Part shown: one piece after another, positions 16,940 to 26,325 of the stretch
How the letters are laid out: each line of letters begins with the position of its first letter
Position numbering within the stretch: the stretch's first letter is position 1
NCBI RefSeq assembly: GCF_965204935.1
Contig: NZ_CBDBFO010000002.1
Length of the DNA stretch: 64,000 bases
Strand: one strand, 5' to 3'
Origin: Hoeflea_A sp965204935
GTDB taxonomy: Bacteria > Pseudomonadota > Alphaproteobacteria > Rhizobiales > Rhizobiaceae
Translations under genes and position numbers: made by a program
Notes under the pieces: generated by a model
Database searches by the model: none
Told to the model about the DNA's origin: nothing
The model's input: only the letters and a program-made list of their open reading frames with translations

Positions 16940-19120
16940 TTGCGCATCGGAGTCTACCTGACGGCAATTCTTGCACTGGCGGCGATCTTGTTCGCGCTGC
17001 CGGCAATTGCCGCCGATCCGCAACTGCCCCGTTTCCTCGGCGAGATAGAGCCGGACAGCCTGGTGTCGGGCGCAAACGGTTTCGGCAATCTGCGAACCGA
17101 TATTCCGGTCGCTGCCGTATTGAAGGACGGCGAGACCGTAGGCTGGGCCTTCCTGACATCTGATTTCGTGGGTACGACCGGTTATTCCGGAAAGCCGATC
17201 CATGTTGTCGCTGCGGTCTCCGATGACGCGGTTCTTACCGGCGTCCAGCTTGTCGAGCACTCCGAACCCATCGTCCTGATCGGCATTCCCGACGCGAAGG
17301 TGCAGCGGCTGACGGAAAGCTATGCCGGGCTCGACCTCAAGGCCGAGGCTGCGGCAGGCGGATCGGCGCACGATCTCGACATTATATCGGGTGCGACGGT
17401 CACCATCATGGTGATTGACGATTCCATTGTGCGCGGTGGCCTGAAGGTTGCACGGGCGCTCGGACTGGGAGGCCTTGCTCCGGCAGCGTCCGCCGGACCT
17501 CAGCGGCAAGTCAATCCGGAGATGACAGAGCCGCAGGACTGGATGACCCTTTCCGGAGACGGTTCCGTCCGCGCACTGACCCTCGATATTGGCCAGATCA
17601 ATCAGGCCTTTGAGACATCGGGAGATCCCCGTGCCGCCGCGCGTCCCGAGAGCGGGCCCGACACCGACACCTTTATCGATATGAAAGCGGCGCTCATCAG
17701 TGTCCCGACAATCGGACTGAGCCTGCTTGGCGAAGCCGAATACGACAATCTTCAAAATTGGCTTCAGGAAGGTGAGCACGCGATCCTGGTTGCCGGTCGC
17801 GGGCGCTATTCCTTCAAGGGGTCGGGCTATGTGCGAGGCGGCATATTCGACCGAATCCAGTTGATTCAGGGCGACCGATCCGTGCGTTTCTTCGACAGGC
17901 AGCACCGCCGACTCGGCGACATAGCCGCGCCCGGCGCACCAAGTTTCACCGAGCTTGATATCTTCAAGATCCCGGCCGATGCAGAGTTCGATCCGGCGGC
18001 ACCATGGCGTCTGCAATTGCTGGCGCAGCGGGCAACGGGTCCGGTCGACAAGAGTTTTCTGACCTTCGATCTCGGTTACCGGCTGCCCGAGAAACATCTT
18101 TTGCCACTCGCTCCCCTCGCCGATGCAAGCGCGGAGGAAGCAGCCGCGAAGGCGGCGCTGTGGCAACGCATCTGGCTCGACCGCAAGTTCGAGATCGCCG
18201 TGCTTGCTGCCATGCTGACCGTCCTGACCGGCGTCTTCTTTTTCCAGTTCCAGTGGACCCGCAACGAGCGTTTCCTGTTCTGGTTTCGCATGGGCTTCCT
18301 GACCATGACGCTCTTCTTCCTTGGCTGGTATGCCAATGCCCAGCTGTCGGTGGTCAACCTGATGGCGCTCGCCGGCGCGTTGCAGGCGGGCTTCACATGG
18401 GATGCCTTCCTGCTTGATCCGATGATCTTTGTCCTCTGGTTCTCGGTGGCTGCCGCGCTGGTCTTCTGGGGCCGCGGCGCCTATTGCGGCTGGCTTTGCC
18501 CGTTCGGCGCCCTGCAGGAACTGACCAACCAGATCGCCCGCGCGCTGAAGGTGCCGCAATGGGAGCTGCCATGGGGCCTGCACGAGCGGCTCTGGCCGGT
18601 CAAATACATGATCTTCCTTGGCCTCTTCGGTGTATCGCTCGCCTCGATCCCGCTCGCCGAATCCCTGGCCGAGGTTGAGCCGTTCAAAACCGCCATCATC
18701 CTGAAATTCGCCCGTGCCTGGCCCTTCGTTCTGTTTGCGGTCGGTCTCCTGGTGATCGGCCTGTTTGTCGAGCGGTTCTACTGCCGCTACCTCTGCCCGC
18801 TTGGCGCCGCGCTGGCCATTCCCGCCCGCATGCGCATGTTCGACTGGCTCAAACGCTACCACGAGTGCGGCCATCCGTGCCGGACCTGCGCCAATGAGTG
18901 CCCAGTCCAGGCCATTCACCCGACCGGCGAGATCAATCCCAACGAATGCGTCAACTGCCTGCATTGCCAGGTGCTCTACCAGTCCGGAACGAAATGTCCG
19001 GTGGTCATGCGCAAGCTGAAGAGCCGCGCCGCGTTCGAGGCGCGCAACAAAAACAGTTTCACGGCGGCATCAGCGGCCGCCGCCAAACCGGCTACCGAAA
19101 AGGAGAAAGCCCATGTCTGA
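16940..19120 (+). CDS. nosR: NosR, membrane flavo-iron-sulfur protein for N2O respiration
   Basis: A 726-residue NosR. An N-terminal signal/membrane segment is followed by a periplasmic FMN-binding domain whose covalent-FMN motif is DIISGATVT. Several membrane helices carry the CGWLCPFG and CRYLCPLG cysteine motifs, and the C-terminal ferredoxin part has CGHPCRTCANEC and CVNCLHC. NosR passes electrons to NosZ and is needed for nos expression. The best start is TTG at 16940, 5 bases after GGGGAGGA; the in-frame GTG at 16925 overlaps that site. The last bases overlap the nosZ start. The flavin is probably attached by NosX, encoded downstream. Confidence 0.95.
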   Translation: MRIGVYLTAILALAAILFALPAIAADPQLPRFLGEIEPDSLVSGANGFGNLRTDIPVAAVLKDGETVGWAFLTSDFVGTTGYSGKPIHVVAAVSDDAVLTGVQLVEHSEPIVLIGIPDAKVQRLTESYAGLDLKAEAAAGGSAHDLDIISGATVTIMVIDDSIVRGGLKVARALGLGGLAPAASAGPQRQVNPEMTEPQDWMTLSGDGSVRALTLDIGQINQAFETSGDPRAAARPESGPDTDTFIDMKAALISVPTIGLSLLGEAEYDNLQNWLQEGEHAILVAGRGRYSFKGSGYVRGGIFDRIQLIQGDRSVRFFDRQHRRLGDIAAPGAPSFTELDIFKIPADAEFDPAAPWRLQLLAQRATGPVDKSFLTFDLGYRLPEKHLLPLAPLADASAEEAAAKAALWQRIWLDRKFEIAVLAAMLTVLTGVFFFQFQWTRNERFLFWFRMGFLTMTLFFLGWYANAQLSVVNLMALAGALQAGFTWDAFLLDPMIFVLWFSVAAALVFWGRGAYCGWLCPFGALQELTNQIARALKVPQWELPWGLHERLWPVKYMIFLGLFGVSLASIPLAESLAEVEPFKTAIILKFARAWPFVLFAVGLLVIGLFVERFYCRYLCPLGAALAIPARMRMFDWLKRYHECGHPCRTCANECPVQAIHPTGEINPNECVNCLHCQVLYQSGTKCPVVMRKLKSRAAFEARNKNSFTAASAAAAKPATEKEKAHV

Positions 19121-21017
19121 AAAAGGAAAGTCATTGACCATCAACCGGCGTGACCTGCTTGGGGCCACGGCTGGAGGCGCCGTGCTTGCAGCCGCCGGCA
19201 CCGGCCTCCTGACGTCCGGCACCGCGCCGGCGCGCGCGGCGGAAGGGGATTTTGCGCTGGCGCCCGGCGAACTTGACGAATATTACGGCTTCTGGTCGTC
19301 CGGCCAGACCGGTGAAGTTCGCATCCTCGGTGTTCCCTCGATGCGTGAACTCATGCGCATTCCGGTGTTCAACCGCTGCTCGGCAACGGGTTGGGGCCAG
19401 ACCAATGAATCGCTGAAGATCCTGACCGAAGGCCTGCTTCCTGAAACCAAGGCCTACCTCGCTGCACAGGGCAAGGTCACCTACGAAAATGGCGACCTGC
19501 ACCACCCGCACATGTCCTTCACCGACGGGACCTATGACGGCCGCTACCTGTTTGCCAACGACAAGGCCAACACCCGCGTTGCCCGTATCCGCTGCGATGT
19601 AATGAAATGCGACAAGATCATCGAGATCCCGAATGCCAAGGACATCCACGGTCTGCGGCCGCAGAAGTTCCCGCGCACCGGTTACGTCTTCGCCAATGGC
19701 GAGCACGAGGCGCCGCTGGTCAACGACGGCACGATCCTCGACAAGCCGGAGGAGTACGTCAACATCTTCACCGCCATCGACGGCGATGAGATGAAAGTTG
19801 CCTGGCAGGTGATTGTCAGCGGAAACCTCGACAATTGCGACGCCGATTATCAGGGCAAATATGCCTTTGCCACCAGCTACAACTCCGAGATGGGCACCAA
19901 CCTTGCCGAGATGACGGAGAGCGAAACCGATCACGCGGTTATCTTCGACATCAAGGCGATCGAGGAAGCGGTCGCGGCTGGTGACTATCAGGAGCTTCAG
20001 GGCGTGCCGGTCGTCGATGGCCGCAAGGGCTCCAGATACACACGCTACGTATCAATCCCCAACAGTCCGCATGGCTGCAACGCCGCTCCGGACAAGCGGC
20101 ACATCGTCATCAACGGCAAGCTGTCACCGACTGTTTCGGTTATCGACGTGGAGAAGGTTCCGGCGCTCTTCGAACAAGATGCCGATCCGCGCTCCTGCAT
20201 CGTCGCCGAACCACAGCTCGGTCTTGGCCCGCTCCACACCGCCTTTGACGGCCAGGGCAACTGTTTCACCACCCTGTTCCTCGACAGTCAGGTCGTGAAA
20301 TGGAACATGGACAGGGCGATCCAGGCCTATGGCGGCGCAGATGTGGATCCGATCATCTCCAAGGTCGATGTCCACTATCAGCCGGGTCACAACTCGACCT
20401 CCATGGGTGAAACCGCGGAAGCCGATGGTAAATGGCTGATTTCGATGAACAAGTTCTCCAAGGACCGCTTCCTCAATGTCGGTCCGCTGAAGCCGGAGAA
20501 CGAACAGCTCATCGACATCTCCGGGGACGAGATGAAGGTGGTGCATGACGGCCCGACATTCGCCGAGCCGCATGACAGCATCATCGTCCACCGTTCGAAG
20601 GTAAACCCGGTTACCATCTGGGATCGTGATGACCCGACATGGGAGGAAGCCCGCCAACAGGCGGCCGCCGACGGGGTCGACCTGGAAGACGGAGCGGAAG
20701 AACCGATCCGGGACGGCAACAAGGTACGGGTCTACATGACATCGATCGCTCCGAGCTTCAGCCTCGAGAAGTTCACGGTCAAGCAAGGCGACGAGGTGAC
20801 GATCTACATCACCAATCTTGACGATATCGATGATCTGACCCACGGCTTCTGCCTGTCCAATTTCGGCATCGCGATCGAGGTGGCGCCGCAGGCCACCGCT
20901 TCGGTGACATTCGTTGCGGAACGGCCGGGTGTTCACTGGTTCTATTGCCAGTGGTTCTGCCACGCCCTGCACATGGAAATGCGCGGACGCATGTTCGTCG
21001 AACCGCGGGGCGCTTGA
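19113..21017 (+). CDS. nosZ: Nitrous oxide reductase (clade I, Tat-exported)
   Basis: A 634-residue periplasmic copper enzyme that reduces N2O to N2. The Tat signal contains NRRDLLGATAGG. The CuZ His ligands are seen in GDLHHPHMS, SPHGCN, GPLHTAF, QPGHNSTSM and AEPHDS. The C-terminal cupredoxin domain has the CuA site CQWFCHALHMEM plus the upstream His in LTHGFC. The length and Tat signal mark the typical proteobacterial clade. AGGAG precedes the ATG, which lies inside the end of nosR. Confidence 0.97.
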   Translation: MSEKGKSLTINRRDLLGATAGGAVLAAAGTGLLTSGTAPARAAEGDFALAPGELDEYYGFWSSGQTGEVRILGVPSMRELMRIPVFNRCSATGWGQTNESLKILTEGLLPETKAYLAAQGKVTYENGDLHHPHMSFTDGTYDGRYLFANDKANTRVARIRCDVMKCDKIIEIPNAKDIHGLRPQKFPRTGYVFANGEHEAPLVNDGTILDKPEEYVNIFTAIDGDEMKVAWQVIVSGNLDNCDADYQGKYAFATSYNSEMGTNLAEMTESETDHAVIFDIKAIEEAVAAGDYQELQGVPVVDGRKGSRYTRYVSIPNSPHGCNAAPDKRHIVINGKLSPTVSVIDVEKVPALFEQDADPRSCIVAEPQLGLGPLHTAFDGQGNCFTTLFLDSQVVKWNMDRAIQAYGGADVDPIISKVDVHYQPGHNSTSMGETAEADGKWLISMNKFSKDRFLNVGPLKPENEQLIDISGDEMKVVHDGPTFAEPHDSIIVHRSKVNPVTIWDRDDPTWEEARQQAAADGVDLEDGAEEPIRDGNKVRVYMTSIAPSFSLEKFTVKQGDEVTIYITNLDDIDDLTHGFCLSNFGIAIEVAPQATASVTFVAERPGVHWFYCQWFCHALHMEMRGRMFVEPRGA

Positions 21018-21019
21018 GC

Positions 21020-22279
21020 ATGAAACGCCTCGGTTTGCTTGCAGTACTGCTTCTTTCGCCCCTGGCTTGCCTGGCGGCGGAGCGGCACGTGCCGGCTGAA
21101 ACCGGGGCGCTTGCAGCCGCAATCGACGAGGCGCGGGACGGCGATGTCCTGCGCCTCGCTCCGGGTGTCCATCAGGGCCATTTCGAGATTGACCGGCCAT
21201 TGACGCTGGATGGCGGCGGTGCAGCCGCCATCGAGGGTTCAGGTGAAGGAAGCGTCATCACCGTCAATGCACCGGACGTTACGATACGCGGCCTGACCAT
21301 CACCGGATCGGGCTCCTCACACGATGAAATCGACTCCGGCGTCAGCCTCGGCCGCAAGGCTGATCGCGCCATTGTCGAAAACAATGAGATCCTCGGCAAC
21401 CTTTATGGTGTCGACATCCACGGCGCGGAGGATTCCCGCGTCACCGGCAATGTCATTGTCGGCCGCCGCGACCATCGCATGAACGAACGCGGCAACGGCG
21501 TCTATGTCTGGAACGCGCCTGGCGCCGTCGTTGATGGCAACGACATCAGTTGGGGCCGCGACGGCATCTTCGTCAACACCTCAAAGAAGAACAAGTTCAC
21601 CAACAACCGCTTCCGCAATCTGCGTTTTGCCGTGCACTACATGTACGCCAACGACAGCGAGGTTTCTGGAAACATCTCGATCGGCAACGATCTTGGCTAT
21701 GCGGTCATGTTCTCAAAGCGGGTCAAGGTCCTGGACAATGTGTCCATCGGCGATGACGAGCACGGAATTATGCTCAACTACGCCAACCAGTCGCATGTCT
21801 CCGGGAACCTTGTCCGCGATGGCAACAACCGCTGCGTTTTCCTCTACAACGCCCACAAGAACCGAATTGAAAACAACCGTTTCGAGCGCTGCTCGATCGG
21901 CATCCACTTCACCGCCGGTTCCGAGCGCAACGCCATCACAGGCAATGCCTTCATCGGCAACCGCACACAGGTCAAATATGTCGGCTCGCGCTGGCTCGAC
22001 TGGTCAGCGGAGGAGCGCGGCAACTACTGGAGCGATTTTGCCGGTTACGACATCAATGGCGACAGCATCGCCGATGCACCCTATCGGCCGAACGACCGCA
22101 TGGATCACATCCTGTGGTCGCAGCCGTCAGCCAAACTGCTGCTCGGTGCGCCCGCTGTCCAGCTCGTTCGCTGGGCGCAATCGAGCTTCCCGGCACTGTT
22201 GCCGGGCGGCGTCATCGACAGTCGCCCGCTGATGCGCCCGATCGAGATCGCGGTTCCGGATTTTGGAGATCCGTCATGA
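21020..22279 (+). CDS. nosD: NosD, periplasmic copper-maturation protein
   Basis: A 419-residue exported right-handed beta-helix protein. A signal peptide (MKRLGLLAVLLLSPLACLA) is followed by many NxI/VxGN-type repeats such as NNEILGNLYGVDIHGAEDS and NRFRNLRFAVHYMYAND (CASH domains). With NosF and NosY it forms the ABC complex that helps assemble the CuZ centre of NosZ. The ATG starts 2 bases after the nosZ stop; an upstream in-frame start inside nosZ is not needed. The end overlaps nosF by 4 bases. Confidence 0.93.
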   Translation: MKRLGLLAVLLLSPLACLAAERHVPAETGALAAAIDEARDGDVLRLAPGVHQGHFEIDRPLTLDGGGAAAIEGSGEGSVITVNAPDVTIRGLTITGSGSSHDEIDSGVSLGRKADRAIVENNEILGNLYGVDIHGAEDSRVTGNVIVGRRDHRMNERGNGVYVWNAPGAVVDGNDISWGRDGIFVNTSKKNKFTNNRFRNLRFAVHYMYANDSEVSGNISIGNDLGYAVMFSKRVKVLDNVSIGDDEHGIMLNYANQSHVSGNLVRDGNNRCVFLYNAHKNRIENNRFERCSIGIHFTAGSERNAITGNAFIGNRTQVKYVGSRWLDWSAEERGNYWSDFAGYDINGDSIADAPYRPNDRMDHILWSQPSAKLLLGAPAVQLVRWAQSSFPALLPGGVIDSRPLMRPIEIAVPDFGDPS

Positions 22280-23211
22280 CGGAACGCACAAAGACTGACA
22301 TCGGCAAGGACCGTGTGCCGGACGTTCTGGTAGTCGACCGGCTGTGCAAGCAACACGGCCGCATCCAGACCCTCGACACCGTGAGCCTTGCCCTAGGGCC
22401 GGGCGAGCGCGTCGCTCTGCTCGGCCACAATGGCGCCGGCAAGACAACCCTGATGAAGCTGATCCTTGGTCTTTGGACACCGAGCGGCGGCAACATCAGC
22501 GTCGCCGGCTTTTCGCCCGGCAGTCCCGAAGCGCGGAGGGCATCCGCCTATCTGCCGGAAGCCGTTGCCTTTCACCGGGCACTCACCGGGCGCGAGCAAC
22601 TCACCTTGTTTGCCCGCCTCGCCGGCGCGCCGGTCAGTTCGGTGAACGGACTTCTCGAACGGGTCGGCGTCGCCGATGCCGCCGACCGCCGCATCGGAAC
22701 CTGGTCGAAAGGAATGCGCCAGCGCCTCGGCCTCGCACAGGTGCTGCTCGGAAAGCCACGTATCGCTCTGCTTGACGAGCCGACAAGCGGCCTCGATCCG
22801 ATATCCCGCCACGATCTTTATGCAATCATCGATGAAATGGCGAAGAATGGCACGGCGGTGCTCATCGCATCCCATGCGCTGACCGAGGTCGAGGCAAGGA
22901 CCGACAGAATTGCCATATTGCGCAACGGCCGCCTTGTCGCCGACGACACCCTCGCCCGGCTCAGCGCCAAGGCCGAATTGCCGATCCGGTTGAAACTGAC
23001 GGCCCAGGGCAATGACGCGACGGAAGTGCATGCCCGCCTCGGTGGCGACCGCATCAATGGAGCCTCGGTCGAATTGCTGTGCAGTCCGGAAAACAAGATG
23101 GAACGGCTCGCACATATCGCGGCTCTGGGCGACCTCATTGTTGATGTGGAAATGGCGCCGCCGAGCCTCGAAGACCTTTACCGGCATTATTCGGGGGAGG
23201 ATCGCACATGA
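22276..23211 (+). CDS. nosF: NosF, ABC ATPase for NosZ copper maturation
   Basis: A 311-residue ABC ATPase with Walker A GHNGAGKTT, signature WSKGMRQRLG, Walker B IALLDEPTSGLDP and switch His in ASHALTE, all intact. It pairs with the NosY permease, whose gene overlaps by 4 bases, to power maturation of the NosZ copper centre. It begins at an ATG overlapping the nosD stop. Confidence 0.94.
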   Translation: MTERTKTDIGKDRVPDVLVVDRLCKQHGRIQTLDTVSLALGPGERVALLGHNGAGKTTLMKLILGLWTPSGGNISVAGFSPGSPEARRASAYLPEAVAFHRALTGREQLTLFARLAGAPVSSVNGLLERVGVADAADRRIGTWSKGMRQRLGLAQVLLGKPRIALLDEPTSGLDPISRHDLYAIIDEMAKNGTAVLIASHALTEVEARTDRIAILRNGRLVADDTLARLSAKAELPIRLKLTAQGNDATEVHARLGGDRINGASVELLCSPENKMERLAHIAALGDLIVDVEMAPPSLEDLYRHYSGEDRT

Positions 23212-24032
23212 TTACCCGTATATTTGCCGTCGCGGCAGCGGAGCTCCACATCGCGCGGCGCAATCTGTGGGTTCTGATGGCAACCGTGATCATGACGCTG
23301 TTTGCACTGGCCCTGACATTTGCCGGCGCGGCACCAACCGGTGCGCTCGGTGTTGATCTGCTGACCGTTTCCGTTGCTTCGATGACGACGCTTTCGGTCT
23401 ATCTGGCACCGCTGCTCGCGTTGATGATGTCGTTCGATGCGATCGCCGGTGAGAACGAACGTGGCGGGCTGGCCCTGCTTTTGACCTACCCGGTCTCGCG
23501 CGGCGAGATTCTGTTGGGCAAATTCCTCGCCCATATCGGGACAATCGCCCTTGCCATGGTGATCGGGTTCGGCGCTGCCGGTATTGCGGCCGCCCTCACC
23601 GGCGGCGCAGACGCGGAAAGTGTTACGGCCCTGCTTCGGTTGATCGGAACATCGGTCCTGCTCGGCGCGGTCTTCCTCGCCCTTGGCTACGCATTGTCCG
23701 CCGCCGTTGCGTCACCGACGGCAGCCGCGGGTCTTGCCGCGGGCCTCTGGCTGATCTTCGTCGTCCTTTACGACCTCGGCCTGCTCGGCGCCGTCGTCTA
23801 TGACAATGATGGCTTCTTCACCCGCCAGGTCTTTCCCTGGCTGCTGGTTCTCAACCCCGCGGATGCGTTTCGCCTGTGGAACGTCGGGGCCTCGGAGAAC
23901 GTGGCGCTTGCAAACGGCATGACGGGCGTCGCAAGCGCCCTGCCCGTTTGGTCGGCACCGCTGTCGTTGCTGCTTTGGCCGATCGCGGCATTTGTTATCG
24001 CGCGCCAGATGTTCGGGAGGGTTCGCCCATGA
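23208..24032 (+). CDS. nosY: NosY, membrane component of NosDFY
   Basis: A 274-residue ABC-2-type inner-membrane protein with about six hydrophobic segments and the family stretch FDAIAGENERGGLALLLTYP. It is the membrane partner of NosF and NosD. It overlaps both neighbours by 4 bases. Confidence 0.94.
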   Translation: MITRIFAVAAAELHIARRNLWVLMATVIMTLFALALTFAGAAPTGALGVDLLTVSVASMTTLSVYLAPLLALMMSFDAIAGENERGGLALLLTYPVSRGEILLGKFLAHIGTIALAMVIGFGAAGIAAALTGGADAESVTALLRLIGTSVLLGAVFLALGYALSAAVASPTAAAGLAAGLWLIFVVLYDLGLLGAVVYDNDGFFTRQVFPWLLVLNPADAFRLWNVGASENVALANGMTGVASALPVWSAPLSLLLWPIAAFVIARQMFGRVRP

Positions 24033-24556
24033 GATGCAACCTGCTCTTGAGCGCCGTCGCACTGGTTTTCCTGGCAGCATGCAGCGAGGAAAAAGTAGCG
24101 ATGCCGGACCCGGTTCCTCTGACCGAAGCGGCGCTCAGCCACTACTGCCAGATGTATGTCGCTGAGCATGGTGGCCCGAAGGCCCAGATCCATCTGGAAG
24201 GCTATCCGGCCCCCTTGTTTTTCGCGCAAGTCCGCGATGCCGTCGCCTATCTGCGCAGCGCCGAACGGGAGGCGCCGGTGATCGCGGTCTATGTCAGCAA
24301 CATGTCGGTGGCCGAGAGCTGGGATGAACCGGGTCAATCGAACTGGATCAACGCCGATGACGCATCCTTCGTCATCAATTCCGATGCCAGAGGCGGCATG
24401 GGTGCACCGGAAGTCGTGCCGTTTGGTGACCGGGCCGACGCGGATCGGTTTGCGGCCGACCGCGGCGGTCGCGTCGCCAGTCTTGGAGAGATTCCCGATG
24501 AGACGGTGCTGAGTGCCGTCGAGTTTGATTTGCCAGGCGAGGAGAAGTCCCAGTGA
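24029..24556 (+). CDS. nosL: NosL, copper-chaperone lipoprotein
   Basis: A 175-residue lipoprotein. The lipobox LAAC lies near residue 18, and the NosL Cu(I)-binding region HYCQMYVAEHGGPKAQI follows. NosL delivers copper to NosZ through NosDFY. The ATG overlaps the nosY stop, and the end overlaps nosX by 4 bases. Confidence 0.93.
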   Translation: MRCNLLLSAVALVFLAACSEEKVAMPDPVPLTEAALSHYCQMYVAEHGGPKAQIHLEGYPAPLFFAQVRDAVAYLRSAEREAPVIAVYVSNMSVAESWDEPGQSNWINADDASFVINSDARGGMGAPEVVPFGDRADADRFAADRGGRVASLGEIPDETVLSAVEFDLPGEEKSQ

Positions 24557-25488
24557 GACCTTCCCTTTCCCGCCGGCGTTTTATAATGCTCTCGGCGGCT
24601 GCGGCGGCGGTACCGGGCTCCGCCCTGGCGAACGCCCCGGTGGCCCGTTGGCGGGGCATTGCGCTGGGAGCCGCCGCGCATATGACACTTGTCGGTGTCG
24701 GACGGGATGACGCGTCGCCGGTCTTTGCCGCGGTCGAAACTGAAATCCGCCGGCTGGAAGCGATCTTCAGCCTTTACTGGCCAGGATCGGAGATCACGCG
24801 CCTCAACACCGCCGGCCAACTCGAAACAGCGTCCATGGAGTTCGTGGAACTCTTGGGCCTGTGTGACGTGTTGCATGAGGCAACCGGCGGGACGTTTGAC
24901 CCGACCGTTCAGCCGCTGTGGGCGCTCCACGCAGCCCGCTCGGCATCGGGTGACGTGGCGACAAGGTACGAAATTGCAGCGGCACGGGAACGATGCGGCT
25001 GGCCGCACGTCAGTCGACATGACCGTTCCGTCTCCTTCGACCGACCGCACATGGCGATAACACTCAACGGCATTGCTCAGGGCTACATCACGGACAAGAT
25101 CGCCGCTCTGCTCAGATCATTTGATCTTCACGACATTGCCATCGACATCGGTGAGGTCGCAGCCCTTGGCCGCAGCCCATCGGGCATGCCGTGGAGGGCC
25201 GGCATTTCCGCACCGGACGGGACTGTTATTAAAGAAGTATCGCTGTCGGGCCGGGCATTGGCCACATCGGCACCCTTTGGCACGCTGCTCGACCGGGCCG
25301 GAAAACTCGGCCACATTTTGGACCCGCGCAGCGGTTTGCCGGGAGGCCTTTGGCAAGTGGTTTCCGTTTCCGCGCAGACGGCGGCGCTTTCCGACGGGCT
25401 GTCGACGGCATTTTGCCTGAACACGCGTGACGAGATCGATTCGATTGTCGCCAAGTTGCCGGGAGTGAAGCTGGAATATCTTGCCTGA
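24553..25488 (+). CDS. nosX: NosX, ApbE-type FMN transferase for NosR
   Basis: A 311-residue FAD:protein FMN transferase of the ApbE family, with a Tat-like signal (SRRRFIMLSAAAAA). The family motifs FDPTVQPLW, NGIAQGYITDKI, DIGEVAALG and GHILDPRSG are visible; the usual D-x-GG position reads DIGE. It covalently loads FMN onto the SGAT threonine of NosR. It is the last gene of the nos operon; the next gene is convergent 10 bases away, with no clear hairpin between. Confidence 0.92.
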   Translation: MRPSLSRRRFIMLSAAAAAVPGSALANAPVARWRGIALGAAAHMTLVGVGRDDASPVFAAVETEIRRLEAIFSLYWPGSEITRLNTAGQLETASMEFVELLGLCDVLHEATGGTFDPTVQPLWALHAARSASGDVATRYEIAAARERCGWPHVSRHDRSVSFDRPHMAITLNGIAQGYITDKIAALLRSFDLHDIAIDIGEVAALGRSPSGMPWRAGISAPDGTVIKEVSLSGRALATSAPFGTLLDRAGKLGHILDPRSGLPGGLWQVVSVSAQTAALSDGLSTAFCLNTRDEIDSIVAKLPGVKLEYLA

Positions 25489-25498
25489 CGCGAAATCT

Positions 25499-26221
25499 CT
25501 ACGCCCGGCGCAGGCCAATTGGCCTGTCGGCCTCGACATAGCTGTGCAGCCGCGCGACGTCGGAAATCGCAGCCTGGTTCTGATTGATTTTTATTCCGAC
25601 GGATCGTAGCCGCGAAAACGCACGCGAAAGGCTTTCCGGTTTCATGCCCAATCGACCTGCGATCAGCGCCTTGTCGTAAGGAAGCGTCACAGCACATGGG
25701 CCTTCGTCCACGGGGCAGAGTTCGAGAAGAAACTCCACCACCCGCTGTGTGGCCGTCTGGGCCGCCAGCTGCTCGACCTGCGATACGAGGCCTTGCAGGT
25801 GCTGGTAGGTTGACGCCAGCATGGCGAGGCAGATCTCCGGCCGTGATTTCATCATCTCAAGAAGCAAGTCTGCTCGAACCTGCAGCAATCGGCAATCGGT
25901 CGCCGCCTCTGCGGTGACGGGATAGACGTCGCTGCGGAAGGCAGCGGCCTCGCCGAAGCTCTGTCCGCGGGTCGGCACATGCACGACCGCTTCCGCACCG
26001 TTCGGCGTTACACGAAACAGCTTGACCCACCCGTCGAGAACGACAAAGACGCTGTGCGCGTGTTCCCCGCGCGGAAAGATCGTCTCGCCACGATCGAAAA
26101 CGCGCACGTTGGATTTGTCCAGCAGATCCGCGGCAACATCATCCGGCGCCGTCGAGAACAGGATGGACTCCATGGCAACCTGGCGCTCGTCGTCATTCAT
26201 TCCAGATATTCCGCGCGCCAT
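25499..26221 (-). CDS. Crp/Fnr-family regulator, cysteine-poor (Dnr/NnrR-like)
   Basis: A 240-residue regulator: cNMP-type sensor domain (about 25-140), dimer helix and winged helix. The recognition helix KPESLSRAFSRL has E196, S199 and R200 in the same pattern as E. coli FNR (ExxSR), predicting TTGA half-sites like the box before nosR. The N-terminus lacks the cysteine cluster of oxygen-sensing FNR, so it may sense NO or another signal, as Dnr/NnrR proteins do. The ATG at 26221 follows GGGGGAG; an in-frame start at 26284 is less likely. It is convergent with nosX and probably controls nos. Confidence 0.88.
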   Translation of the reverse strand: MARGISGMNDDERQVAMESILFSTAPDDVAADLLDKSNVRVFDRGETIFPRGEHAHSVFVVLDGWVKLFRVTPNGAEAVVHVPTRGQSFGEAAAFRSDVYPVTAEAATDCRLLQVRADLLLEMMKSRPEICLAMLASTYQHLQGLVSQVEQLAAQTATQRVVEFLLELCPVDEGPCAVTLPYDKALIAGRLGMKPESLSRAFSRLRSVGIKINQNQAAISDVARLHSYVEADRPIGLRRA

Positions 26222-26325
26222 CGCTCCCCCTTGCCGGCGCCAATAGAAGCAGCCTTGATGCAGCGAGCCAAGTCTTTTTGACAATCAATCAGGACACAAA
26301 CGGTTCAGGCGTGCGCAAAGCCGCG

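Noticed and set aside
16757..18964. A 735-codon minus-strand open frame opposite nosR
   Set aside because: It is a shadow of nosR; low-complexity charged sequence without domain.
26277..26292. TTGACAATCAATCA upstream of the Crp/Fnr gene as an FNR box
   Set aside because: The second half-site is shifted by one base relative to TTGA-N6-TCAA, so it does not fit the consensus well enough to claim autoregulation.
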